Part shown: in pieces, positions 23,404 to 31,132 of the stretch
How the letters are laid out: each line of letters opens with the position of its first letter
Numbering within the stretch: the stretch's first letter is position 1
From: DAIDKA01 sp036521075
Lineage (GTDB): Bacteria; Pseudomonadota; Gammaproteobacteria; Steroidobacterales; Steroidobacteraceae
Length of the DNA: 43,708 bases
Direction of reading: 5' to 3'
NCBI GenBank assembly: GCA_036521075.1
Contig: DATDIL010000032.1
Coordinates: 1-43,708, forward strand
Program-made: the position numbers and the translations under genes
Notes under the pieces: generated by a model
Seen by the model: only the letters and a program-made list of their open reading frames with translations
Databases searched by the model: none
Told to the model about the DNA's origin: nothing

Positions 23404-25305
23404 ATGAGCCGAATAATCGTGCTGGTACTGAGCGCTGCGATTTGTGTGAGCGTGGGTGGTGCCGCCCTGGCCGATGAGTGGTCCTCCTATGGCCGGGATC
23501 CCGGGGGCACGCGCTTCTCGCCACTGACCCAGATCAAGCCTGAGAATGTCGGCCGACTGCGCCAGGTTTGGACGTTTCATACGGGAGACATTGCGACAGC
23601 ACCCAATGGGGATGGACGCAGCGGCTTCGAGACCACGCCGCTCCTGGTCGACGGCAAGCTGTTCCTCACTACGGGCTTCAATCGCGTCATCGCCCTTGAT
23701 CCCGTCACGGGCCGGCAGCTGTGGGCTTTCGATCCGAAGCTCAACCGGACGCGGGTCTATGGTGACGGGTTTATCAATCGGGGCCTGGCGTTCTGGCGCG
23801 ATAGCGAAGCAGCACACCGTGTGTGTGCGCATCGCCTGTACGAGGCCACGCTCGATGCACGACTGTTGGCGCTGGATGCCAGTACCGGCGCTCCGTGTAC
23901 CGATTTCGGCGCGAACGGCGAGGTCGACCTGACCGATGTCACCCACTATCGGGCCGGGTGGTACCACATGACCTCGCCGCCGCTGGTACTGGACGGGGTC
24001 GTAGTGGTGGGTTCGGCGATCAATGACAATGCGACGGTCGAGATGCCGGACGGTGTCGTGCGCGGCTTCGACGCCCGCAGCGGCAAGCTGCTATGGAAGT
24101 GGGAGCCGTTGCAACGGCCCGCCGGAGTGCCTGCGGCAGCGTGGCATTCCGGGGCAGCCAATGCCTGGTCGATTCTCAGTGCCGATCCCCAGCGCCACCT
24201 TGTCTTTGTGCCGACCGGTAGCGCAAGTCCCGATTACTACGGCGGCCTGCGTCCCGGCGACGACAAATGGGCCGATTCGGTGGTGGCCCTGCGGCCGAAG
24301 ACCGGAGAGGTCGTCTGGGGATTTCAGCTGGTCCACCATGATTTGTGGGATTACGACACCGCCGCGACGCCGCTGCTGACGACATTCAGGCTGAACGGAA
24401 AGTCCGTCGCAGCGCTGATCACGGGAAACAAGACCGGGATGCTCTACGTCCTGGATCCTGAAACGGGCGCACCGGTGCTGCCAATCCAGGAACGCCCCGT
24501 GCCGCAAAGTACGGTAGCGGGCGAGGTGACCTCGCCCACACAGCCTTTCCCGGTAACCCTGCCGCCGCTCACGCCCCAAAGTCTGACCCCCGAACAGGCG
24601 TGGGGAATGAGCGAGCCGGACCGCAAGGCCTGCGAGTTGGCGCTGCGTTCACTTTCCGGCCGCACGACCTTCTCGCCACCGAGCCTGCAGGGAACACTCA
24701 CCATTCCGAGCAACTTCGGCGGCATGAACTGGAGCGGCTTCGCGTGGGATGCGGTACACCAACGATTGATCGTTCCGGTCACCGAATTGCCCGGGTTCGT
24801 ACAATTGATTTCGGCGGCCGATGTTGCCGCCGGTCAGCGCGGGAGGTTTCACGGAGAGTTCGGACTGCAATCGGGCGCGCCATACGCAATGGTGCGTGAT
24901 GTCCTCAAGGCACCCTCCGGAATGTCCTGTGCACCACCGCCCTGGGGAGAACTCATCGCGCTCGATTTGGCGGCCGGAAAAATTGCGTGGCGCAAGCCCC
25001 TGGGCTCAATGAGCGAGGTGTTCCCGGGCATACCACCCAACACCGGTTCGCTGATTCTGGGTGGGCCGATCGTCACGGCGAGTGGCTTGATCTTCATCGG
25101 CGGGACGTTCGACCGGCGCTTTCGTGCACTGTCCTCGACGACGGGGACCGAACTGTGGTCCACGGAACTGCCCGCCGGTGCTCACGCGCAGCCGATGACC
25201 TACGAAGTCGACGGGAAGCAGTACGTCGTCATCGCGGCCGGCGGGCACGCAAAGATCAGCGAAGTAGGACTCGGCGATGCGCTGATCGCTTTTGCGTTGC
25301 CTTGA
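23404..25305 (+). CDS. Periplasmic PQQ-dependent dehydrogenase
   Basis: The protein has 633 residues from ATG 23404, picked for the signal peptide (MSRIIVLVLSAAICVSVGGAALA) and an upstream GGAG. The mature N-terminus WSSYGRDPGGTRFSPLTQI is the entry strand of the eight-bladed quinoprotein propeller; repeated blade motifs (LWAFDPK, LLWKWEP, VVWGFQLVHHDLWDYD) and the late LGGPIVTASGLIFIGGTFD block follow, the last as in quinoprotein glucose dehydrogenases. No CxxCH is present, so it is not a quinohaemoprotein, and no membrane anchor is seen; electrons must go to a separate carrier. The substrate is an alcohol or sugar and cannot be fixed. No PQQ biosynthesis genes are in the window. Confidence 0.9.
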   Translation: MSRIIVLVLSAAICVSVGGAALADEWSSYGRDPGGTRFSPLTQIKPENVGRLRQVWTFHTGDIATAPNGDGRSGFETTPLLVDGKLFLTTGFNRVIALDPVTGRQLWAFDPKLNRTRVYGDGFINRGLAFWRDSEAAHRVCAHRLYEATLDARLLALDASTGAPCTDFGANGEVDLTDVTHYRAGWYHMTSPPLVLDGVVVVGSAINDNATVEMPDGVVRGFDARSGKLLWKWEPLQRPAGVPAAAWHSGAANAWSILSADPQRHLVFVPTGSASPDYYGGLRPGDDKWADSVVALRPKTGEVVWGFQLVHHDLWDYDTAATPLLTTFRLNGKSVAALITGNKTGMLYVLDPETGAPVLPIQERPVPQSTVAGEVTSPTQPFPVTLPPLTPQSLTPEQAWGMSEPDRKACELALRSLSGRTTFSPPSLQGTLTIPSNFGGMNWSGFAWDAVHQRLIVPVTELPGFVQLISAADVAAGQRGRFHGEFGLQSGAPYAMVRDVLKAPSGMSCAPPPWGELIALDLAAGKIAWRKPLGSMSEVFPGIPPNTGSLILGGPIVTASGLIFIGGTFDRRFRALSSTTGTELWSTELPAGAHAQPMTYEVDGKQYVVIAAGGHAKISEVGLGDALIAFALP

Positions 25306-25321
25306 GTTGGACTGCCCACGC

Positions 25322-26776
25322 TCAATCGTCCGCGCCCAGATCCGGTTTGCCTGTGGCAGGCGGCGCACCTATATGATCGGCAAGCTGCGCGCCGGTGAAG
25401 CTGCCCGTCGCGCTCTCGGCCACTTCCGGCAGCATGCCGGCATTCCACCGATGCCAGGCCGCGACCAGTTGCGCATAAACCTGCGGCTCGCGCTGCTTCA
25501 GGTTGGCGCGCTCCATGGGGTCCAGGGTCACGTTGAACAGGAAGGTGTTATCGAGGATCTTGAGAAACTTGTAGTCACCCTGTCGTGCCGCCCGCTGGGC
25601 GTTGGCCTTGTAGCGCCAGAACAGCGCACGCGGCAGGGCCGCCGCGTTCGCGGTCAACACCGGTAACAGGTTCACGCCATCCGGGGGTGAGGCCGGATCG
25701 GGCGTCGTGCCCGCTGCGGCCAGAAGCGTCGGCAGCCAGTCCATGCTGATGGCGACCTGATCGGTCACGCCGCGCGCACGGATACGACCGGGCCAACGGA
25801 TGAGCGCGGGGATGCGCAGTCCGCCTTCGAGCAATTCGGTTTTCCGTCCCGTGAACGGCCAGGTGTCCGAGAAGCGCTCGCCCCCGTTGTCACTGGTGAA
25901 GACGACGAGGGTGTTCTGTGCCAGACCGCTCGTCTCCAGCGCGTGCAGCACGCGACCGACCTCCCGATCCATGGCCTCGACCATTTGCCGGTATGTGTCC
26001 TGGGTGCCACCATCAAAATCAAATATTGCGTTGCGGTCGGTGGCGAGTCGGCTGGCCACGCGCTGCGCTTCGGCCTGATCTCCCGGTGCTTCCCACGGCC
26101 AGTGTGGGGCATTGAAGTGCAGACTGAGCAGGAAGGGCTGCCGGGATTTCGCATAGCCCTCGACTGTGGCTACAGCGCGCGCGCCCAGCAATTGCGTCAG
26201 ATAGCCCGTTTGATGAATGGGTACGTCATCGTCCCACAGATCATCGGTTGCGCCGCGGTGCGTGAAGTAATCCAGCGCTCCACCGCGAAAACCGTAGAAA
26301 TGATCGTACCCGCTCTGCAGCGGCCCGAACTTCGGTAGCGTGCCCATGTGCCACTTGCCGATCAGGGTCGTGCCGTAGCCGACTTTGCGCAACAAGGAGG
26401 GGAGTGTGGGCTGCTCGGGCGGCAGGCCCACGTCCGGATTGCCGAGCAGCGGCTCCTCCAATCCCACGCGCAGCCGGTACTGGTAGCGACCCGTGATCAG
26501 CGCGGTGCGCGTCGCCGAGCAGACCGCGGAATTCGCGTAGGCCTGCGTGAAGCGCATGCCGTCGGTGCCGATGCGATCGATATGGGGTGTCCGGATGTCC
26601 GGGCGGCCGTAGCTGGACAGATCCGCGTAGCCCAGATCGTCGGCGAGGATGAACAGGATGTTGGGCCGCGACGCGGTTTTCGCGTTGCTGGCGCGAGTGC
26701 CGACCGCCAGGGTCGCCACGCCCGCCGCCGCTCTCATCAACACTTCACGCCGGGTGAGGGCACTTCGGCTCGACAT
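25322..26776 (-). CDS. Tat-exported sulfatase (formylglycine type)
   Basis: The protein has 484 residues. The ATG at 26776 is chosen over a GTG three codons earlier because AAGGAG lies 8 nt upstream of it. A Tat signal (LTRREVLMRAAAGVATLA) precedes the sulfatase core: NILFILADDLGYADLSSYG (metal-binding Asp 46-47), the formylglycine signature CSATRTALITGRYQ with Cys 86, the IGKWHMG catalytic block, and VVFTSDNGGE for the remaining metal ligands. The signature has Ala where CxPxR is commonest, an accepted variant of the maturase recognition motif. No anaerobic maturase or FGE gene is in the window. Likely a periplasmic aryl- or carbohydrate sulfatase. It converges on the PQQ dehydrogenase gene with a 16-nt gap. 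Confidence 0.92.
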   Translation of the reverse strand: MSSRSALTRREVLMRAAAGVATLAVGTRASNAKTASRPNILFILADDLGYADLSSYGRPDIRTPHIDRIGTDGMRFTQAYANSAVCSATRTALITGRYQYRLRVGLEEPLLGNPDVGLPPEQPTLPSLLRKVGYGTTLIGKWHMGTLPKFGPLQSGYDHFYGFRGGALDYFTHRGATDDLWDDDVPIHQTGYLTQLLGARAVATVEGYAKSRQPFLLSLHFNAPHWPWEAPGDQAEAQRVASRLATDRNAIFDFDGGTQDTYRQMVEAMDREVGRVLHALETSGLAQNTLVVFTSDNGGERFSDTWPFTGRKTELLEGGLRIPALIRWPGRIRARGVTDQVAISMDWLPTLLAAAGTTPDPASPPDGVNLLPVLTANAAALPRALFWRYKANAQRAARQGDYKFLKILDNTFLFNVTLDPMERANLKQREPQVYAQLVAAWHRWNAGMLPEVAESATGSFTGAQLADHIGAPPATGKPDLGADD

Positions 26777-26784
26777 GTACAGCA

Positions 26785-26790
26785 CTCCTT
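26785..26790 (-). promoter_or_regulatory. Ribosome binding site that fixes the sulfatase start
   Basis: AAGGAG on the minus strand, 8 nt before the ATG at 26776. It overlaps the alternative GTG start, which is therefore unlikely to be used. Confidence 0.7.
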
Positions 26791-26823
26791 AAATTGGGAA
26801 GCCGGCTCCCGCTATACACTACT

Positions 26824-26985
26824 AATGAGTACTATTGGTTTTATCGGATCTGGCGAGCCAATCATCCCTCACTGGCCGACCGAGTGCGACTGGCCAATCG
26901 CTACCGCCCGTGGAGCAATGGCGGCCATCTGGTCTACGAGGGGGTGTGCCGGATGAGTCGATCCGACTCACCCGCGGGGCGCTGA
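26824..26985 (+). pseudogene. Remnant of an M48 (Ste24-like) peptidase C-terminus
   Basis: In frame 26824-26985 the plus strand reads FYRIWRANHPSLADRVRLAN then RYRPWSNGG. This matches my memory of the conserved C-terminal tail of bacterial Ste24/M48 CAAX-type peptidases (W-R-A-x-H-P-S ... R ... F/L-A-N-x-Y-R-P-W). Nothing of the zinc-binding HEXXH region or the membrane helices is present upstream, where the sulfatase gene lies on the other strand. The remnant ends at a stop at 26983-26985, inside the 3' end of the minus-strand B3 lactamase gene. A decayed gene end left by a rearrangement is the simplest reading. Confidence 0.45.
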
Positions 26986-27873
26986 GTCGTGCTGCTGCCG
27001 CATCAATTCCGCCTCGAACGCGGCCTCGCGCTCGGCGACCGCTGCCTGATAACCCTGCGGGTCAATCCACACGTTTTGCGTCGTCCCGGCGTGCAGTTTT
27101 TTCAATTTCGCCAGCATGCCGAAATACTGCCCGTGTGCGCCCAGAAAGACGTCGCAAGGCAGGTTCTTCAACACGGCGAAGGTGTGCTGGTAGTCCTGCG
27201 CAATGCCGGGATATGACGCCGGGCGTCCCGGTCGGTCCACGAGCCGGAAGCCGGGGTTCACATTCCAGCTTCCGACGATCACGACATCGAGGACTCGTCC
27301 GTGCTCCGTTTCGCGCAGCGTCCACGTGGTACACCCGCGCGTGTGTCCGGGGGTCTTGTGCGCAACCAGCAGCGTGCCCCCCAGCCGCACCTCGTCCCCG
27401 TCGTGGAGAACCCGATCGACTTTCGCCGGCGGGTACCGACTGGCAGGACTGGAGGCCGTTGCGACACCATAGGCGAAATCCTTCGCGCCCCCGCTCTCGA
27501 CGACGGGCACGTCGGCGTCCATCACCATGTACTTGGCACCCGTCAAGCGCTTCACGTCGGCGCTGCCGCCGTCGTGGTCGATATGCGCGTGGCTTATCAG
27601 CAGAATTTTGACATCCGCAAAGCGGAAGCCGAGCTTCTCGATGCTGTGGCGGATCAGCGGCACGGACACCTCGAAGCTCGAATTGATCAGGATGTCGCCT
27701 TGGGCGGTGACAATCAGGTAGGAGGCAAGGTCCCTGCTGCCCACGTAATACAAGTTTCCGGCAATCCGAAACGGATCAAGCGGTGTCGTCATGTCGGAGT
27801 TCGCCTGGGCGTGCACTTGGCTGACCAGCAGCAGCCCTAGGCCAACCCAGCTCCAGGCCCTAAGTTTGATCAT
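26968..27873 (-). CDS. Subclass B3-type metallo-beta-lactamase
   Basis: The protein has 301 residues. The ATG at 27873 has GAGGAA 7 nt upstream and opens a signal peptide (MIKLRAWSWVGLGLLLVSQVHA); longer frames upstream lack both. All zinc ligands of class B3 are in place: HAHIDH (His 95, His 97, Asp 99, His 100), His 177 in TPGHTRGCTTW, and His 247 in FLGAHGQYFGM. The GHTxGCTTW and GAHGxYFGM blocks are characteristic of B3 enzymes (L1, FEZ, THIN-B type) and not of glyoxalase II. A periplasmic beta-lactamase or a close relative with another amide substrate is expected. No LysR/AmpR regulator adjoins it. The gene lies between two gene remnants. Confidence 0.85.
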   Translation of the reverse strand: MIKLRAWSWVGLGLLLVSQVHAQANSDMTTPLDPFRIAGNLYYVGSRDLASYLIVTAQGDILINSSFEVSVPLIRHSIEKLGFRFADVKILLISHAHIDHDGGSADVKRLTGAKYMVMDADVPVVESGGAKDFAYGVATASSPASRYPPAKVDRVLHDGDEVRLGGTLLVAHKTPGHTRGCTTWTLRETEHGRVLDVVIVGSWNVNPGFRLVDRPGRPASYPGIAQDYQHTFAVLKNLPCDVFLGAHGQYFGMLAKLKKLHAGTTQNVWIDPQGYQAAVAEREAAFEAELMRQQHDSAPRG

Positions 27874-27949
27874 GGCGTATTTCCTCAATCCGGATACCGG
27901 CTCCGGGGCCGGGTTGACACCAGCGAAATCCGCGACGCCGCGGCGATCC

Positions 27950-27955
27950 ATTATA
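27950..27955 (-). promoter_or_regulatory. -10 box TATAAT for the B3 lactamase gene
   Basis: A perfect TATAAT on the minus strand, about 77 nt before the ATG at 27873. No convincing -35 hexamer lies 16-18 nt upstream, so strength is uncertain. Confidence 0.35.
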
Positions 27956-28019
27956 CTCATCAGGATCCGACCGCGGGTCCTGCTATGCTCAGTGGAACAC
28001 GGATTTCGCTGCGAGGGCC

Positions 28020-28157
28020 TTGGTTTCATTCCGCGCTCTGGAGAGGTCTGATTTCCCGCTGCTGCAAAAGTGGCTCTCCGAGCCGCATGTCGAAGCGTGG
28101 TGGCACGAGTCGCTCGATTTGCCGGGCCTTGAGCGGAAATATGGGCAAGGCCGTTGA
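28020..28157 (+). pseudogene. Remnant of a GNAT acetyltransferase N-terminus
   Basis: From a TTG at 28020 the plus strand codes for 45 residues: VSFRALERSDFPLLQKWL then SEPHVEAWWHES and LPGLERKYGQ, ending at TGA 28155-28157. This is the N-terminal ~45 residues of the AAC(6')-like GNAT family (F-R-x-L ... D-F/L-P-L-L-x-x-W-L-x-x-P-H-V-x-x-W-W ... KYG). The acetyl-CoA-binding half is missing and is not found in other frames downstream, so the gene is truncated and not only frameshifted. Confidence 0.55.
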
Positions 28158-28303
28158 AATGCAGGTCTCGAAGGGGCCTGGAATCCAGAGAATACGCGAC
28201 CCTCCAAAACCACTCCCCTCCGGCGCCATCGAATTGCGGCACGAATCAATCTCGAAAACGACTTCTCATGTCACATTGCGCCACGCACCGAGTCGCACCC
28301 GCA

Positions 28304-29398
28304 CTAAGCCGCCCGATCGTTCGGCGCGCGACCGACGTAGATGCTCTGCGGTCGAATCAGCCTTCCGAACGCGCGCTGTTCGAAACAGTGTGCGGTCCAG
28401 CCCGCAGCGCGACCGATGGCAAATGTCGGGGTGAACTGGGCCGGCTCCAAACCCAGGCCGTGCAGCAGTAACGCCGTGTAGAACTCGACATTCGTCTGCA
28501 GACGCCGATCGGGCTTGTGTTCCTGAAGGACGCGCAGCGCCACGGTTTCAATCGATCGCGCGAGATCGTAGAGACGCATGTCACCCGCGCGCGTGAACAT
28601 GCGCTCGGCCGCAGCGCCGAGCACATCGGCACGCGGATCACGCACTTTGTAGACCCGATGGCCGAAGCCCATGAGCCGTTCGCCGGCCGCAACTTTCTTG
28701 CGCAGCACCGGTTCGGCGCGCTCGAGCGTGCCAATTTCGAAGACCATATCGAGTGCGGGTCCAGGGGCGCCGCCGTGAAGTGGCCCCTTCAGCGCGCCGA
28801 TAGCACCCGTCACGGCGGAAACGAAGTCAGATCCTGTCGAAGTAATGACGCGCGCGGTAAAGGTCGAAGCGTTCAACCCGTGATCAGCGACAGTCGTGAG
28901 GTAGACGTTGAGTGCGCGAACGAGCTCGGCATGCGGCTCGGCTCCCGTATTCATGTAGATGTAGTTGGCCGCGATCCCTAGCTCCGGGAGCGGCTGCAGC
29001 GGCTCGGAGCCATGCATAAGGCGTGAATAGCTTGCCACGATCGTTGGAAGTGCCCCGAGAAGAAGCTGCGCAGCCGTCCGGTCGTCATCGGCCATGAGAG
29101 TGCCGGTGGCCATGCGTAGCGCGTCCATCGGTGGGATCTTGCGGCGCGCGGCGTCGCGTAGCAGAGCAAGCGTCGCGGTGGGCAATGGTAGGGTCACCAC
29201 GCGGGTCGCGCCGGTGATACCGGCGGCGCCCCAGAGCAATGCCACCACGTCCTCGAAATTCCTTTGAGTGAGGTCTTCGAGCCTGTGTCCCGCCACCACG
29301 AGCTCACCGCGCTCACCGTCGACGTGGCTCAAGCGCGTCTCGGCCGCCACGACCCCCTCCAGACCGGGATTGGCGCGCTGTGATAATTGAGTCGTCAT
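28304..29398 (-). CDS. Citrate synthase family protein (citrate/2-methylcitrate synthase-like)
   Basis: The protein has 364 residues from the ATG at 29398; a TTG three codons earlier is less likely. Family blocks in order: VAGHRLEDL near the start, DHGLNASTFTAR, GPLHGG with catalytic His 208, GFGHRVYK with His 247, and NVEFYTALLL, where Glu 305 takes the place of the catalytic Asp of classical citrate synthase. At this length it resembles the short citrate/methylcitrate synthases of Gram-positive and soil bacteria. It condenses acetyl-CoA or propionyl-CoA with oxaloacetate if active. It is divergent from a second citrate-synthase-like gene with a DNA-binding domain, separated by 55 bp. Confidence 0.88.
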   Translation of the reverse strand: MTTQLSQRANPGLEGVVAAETRLSHVDGERGELVVAGHRLEDLTQRNFEDVVALLWGAAGITGATRVVTLPLPTATLALLRDAARRKIPPMDALRMATGTLMADDDRTAAQLLLGALPTIVASYSRLMHGSEPLQPLPELGIAANYIYMNTGAEPHAELVRALNVYLTTVADHGLNASTFTARVITSTGSDFVSAVTGAIGALKGPLHGGAPGPALDMVFEIGTLERAEPVLRKKVAAGERLMGFGHRVYKVRDPRADVLGAAAERMFTRAGDMRLYDLARSIETVALRVLQEHKPDRRLQTNVEFYTALLLHGLGLEPAQFTPTFAIGRAAGWTAHCFEQRAFGRLIRPQSIYVGRAPNDRAA

Positions 29399-29430
29399 GA
29401 CTGGCAAACTATGATGTACTCAGCTTGGAG

Positions 29431-29452
29431 TCAATATTGATTTGTCAATCAA
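29431..29452. promoter_or_regulatory. Overlapping dyads, putative operator between citrate-synthase genes
   Basis: TCAATATTGA (29431-29440) is a perfect 10-bp palindrome. It overlaps a second dyad, TTGATT-N4-AATCAA (29437-29452), which ends 1 nt before the ATG at 29454. TCAAT or its complement thus occurs three times in 19 bp. A regulator bound here would block both divergent genes; the obvious candidate is the helix-turn-helix domain of the downstream gene product (inference). Confidence 0.5.
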
Positions 29453-29453
29453 C

Positions 29454-30671
29454 ATGATTGCAAAACAAAAGCCCTGGGTCGAGACCACCGAAGCCGTAGA
29501 GTTGCTCAGCGTCAGCCGCGCGACGCTCTATGCATACGTCAGTCGTGGCCACATCCGCTCGGAGCCACTGCCGGGCCGCACTCGCTGCCGCCGTTATTCG
29601 CGCGAGGACATAGAACGATTTGTCGCCCGTACCCAGGAGAGGCGCAATCCAGAGAAAGCGGCCCAGCAGGCGTTGCATTGGGGGATGCCGATCCTTGAGT
29701 CGGCCATCACGCTGGTCGCGGACGGGAGAATCTACTACCGCGGCCAAGACGTCAGCGTGCTCGCGGGCAGTCGCTCAATCGCGGACGTCGCCGCGCTACT
29801 CTGGACGGGGAGTACGGAGAGTATTGCGCTGGTGTCGCCCCCGCACCTGCTGCCCGCTGCGCTGCGCCGGAAGCAGGCAGTGCCCTTCGTTGCCGCGGCG
29901 CAGGCAGCGCTTGCCCTGGCCGGGGCCCAGGACTCGCTTGCCTACGACTTGAGGTTGCACGCCGTCGTGCAGACGGGTTGGCGCATCGCCTGGCAGCTCG
30001 CGGGTATCGCCAGTGGCATCGACAAGCCGCGCGCCACGATCGACACCACGCTCGCGATCGGCTGGGGGGTGCCGCACGCCGCCGATCTCATTCGGGCCGC
30101 ATTGATACTCTGTGCCGATCACGAACTGAATGTCTCCACATTTGCGGCGCGCTGCGTGGCTTCTGCAGGGTCATCACCCTATGGCGTGGTAATCGCCGGA
30201 CTGGCCGCCCTGGAGGGGACCAAGCATGGCGGCGCCACGGCCCGAATCGAAGCCTGCTGGAATGCGCTGCACCGCACCGGCGATCTAACTGAAGCTCTTG
30301 CCGAGCGCTTACGACGCGACGAGCCAATTAGCGGTTTCGGCCATCCGCTCTATCCGCATGGTGACCCTCGTGGAAAGGCATTGTTGGCGATGCTGCCAAA
30401 GGGCAAGGTGGCGATATTCGCACGCGAGTTTGCCGACGCTGCGCACAACATCCTCAGTGAGGCACCGACCGTCGACTTTGCACTTGTGGCAGTGGCACGC
30501 GCACTCGGTCTGCCTACGGGTGCGGCGCTCACGTTGTTCGCCATCGGCCGCACGATCGGCTGGATAGGACACGCTATCGAGCAATATCAGAAGCACGCCA
30601 TCATTCGGCCGCGCGCCAAATATATCGGCGAGCAGCCTCCCGTTGCTCGACACCTACCCGGTGATGAATAG
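29454..30671 (+). CDS. Citrate synthase-like protein with N-terminal helix-turn-helix
   Basis: The protein has 405 residues from ATG 29454 (a TTG four codons earlier is possible). Residues about 8-60 form a MerR/excisionase-type DNA-binding domain: ETTEAVELLSVSRATLYAYV, then SRGHIRSEPLPG and RRYSREDIERF. The rest is a complete citrate-synthase fold: YYRGQDVSVLAG, DHELNVSTFAAR, KHGGATARIEA with His 258, GFGHPLYPHGDPRG with His 297, and PTVDFALVA with Asp 341. All three catalytic positions are kept, so it may be both enzyme and sensor. It is divergent from the other citrate-synthase-like gene and has palindromes at its start, which fits a regulator that senses CoA esters or oxaloacetate. That function is inference. 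Confidence 0.88.
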   Translation: MIAKQKPWVETTEAVELLSVSRATLYAYVSRGHIRSEPLPGRTRCRRYSREDIERFVARTQERRNPEKAAQQALHWGMPILESAITLVADGRIYYRGQDVSVLAGSRSIADVAALLWTGSTESIALVSPPHLLPAALRRKQAVPFVAAAQAALALAGAQDSLAYDLRLHAVVQTGWRIAWQLAGIASGIDKPRATIDTTLAIGWGVPHAADLIRAALILCADHELNVSTFAARCVASAGSSPYGVVIAGLAALEGTKHGGATARIEACWNALHRTGDLTEALAERLRRDEPISGFGHPLYPHGDPRGKALLAMLPKGKVAIFAREFADAAHNILSEAPTVDFALVAVARALGLPTGAALTLFAIGRTIGWIGHAIEQYQKHAIIRPRAKYIGEQPPVARHLPGDE

Positions 30672-31053
30672 TGTCAACTGAATGTATGGCAACGCGCACA
30701 AACTGCTCTCCGTAGGCTTGCCAGATATCGCCGCAACTGCATCTTCGTCGTTCGTCCTTCGTGCATCGTGCAGTCGGCAATGAGATTCGCAGGGCGGTTG
30801 GCTTCACCGGAATCGCTGAGACCTGAACTGCACGGGAACAGTGTAGCGTCACAAGGTGGCGCAGCATTCGACTGGTGAACGCTGGATGATCCGCAACTGG
30901 CGAAGCCAGCGCTCACGATCTGGACGGACTCAGCACCCCCCTGGGCATGCATCAACGAAGAGCTGCCGCGCACGCCGCGTCAGGCGCAACCACCGGCCTG
31001 ACAGCGCCACGTCACTGCCATTCGCGCTCAACTGCCACCGATATGGGCAACTA
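30672..31053. other. Intergenic region, no gene recognised
   Basis: 382 bp between the citrate synthase-like gene and the insertion sequence. All six frames give only short or low-complexity products with no family motif I recognise. Before the insertion this region was the 3' flank of the NADP oxidoreductase gene at 32154. Confidence 0.5.
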
Positions 31054-31082
31054 TTGAGAATTGCGTAAGTGGGTGACACTTT
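31054..31082 (+). repeat. IS630 left inverted repeat
   Basis: Starts TTGAGAATTGCG and pairs with the right end over 29 positions with two mismatches (AA versus TC at positions 6-7); the inner 22 bases are identical. Confidence 0.92.
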
Positions 31083-31132
31083 TTCCTGCTCTTGCGGTCC
31101 AATTACCTCGGATGGTTACATTCGAGGTACGG

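Larger units (their letters stand above)
27874..28303. other. Intergenic region with promoter and gene remnant
   Basis: 430 bp between the B3 lactamase start and the end of the citrate synthase-like gene. It holds a TATAAT box for the lactamase (27950-27955, minus) and a GNAT N-terminal remnant (28020-28157, plus). The remaining ~145 bp (28158-28303) show nothing I can name. Confidence 0.5.

Noticed and set aside
26954..26970. Short dyad TGAGTCG-ATC-CGACTCA overlapping the B3 lactamase stop as a terminator
   Set aside because: Only 7-bp arms with a 3-nt loop, and no T-run on the minus strand afterwards.
27914..27957. TTGACA (27914) with TATACT (27952) as a plus-strand promoter
   Set aside because: The spacing is 32 nt, far from the 16-18 nt needed.
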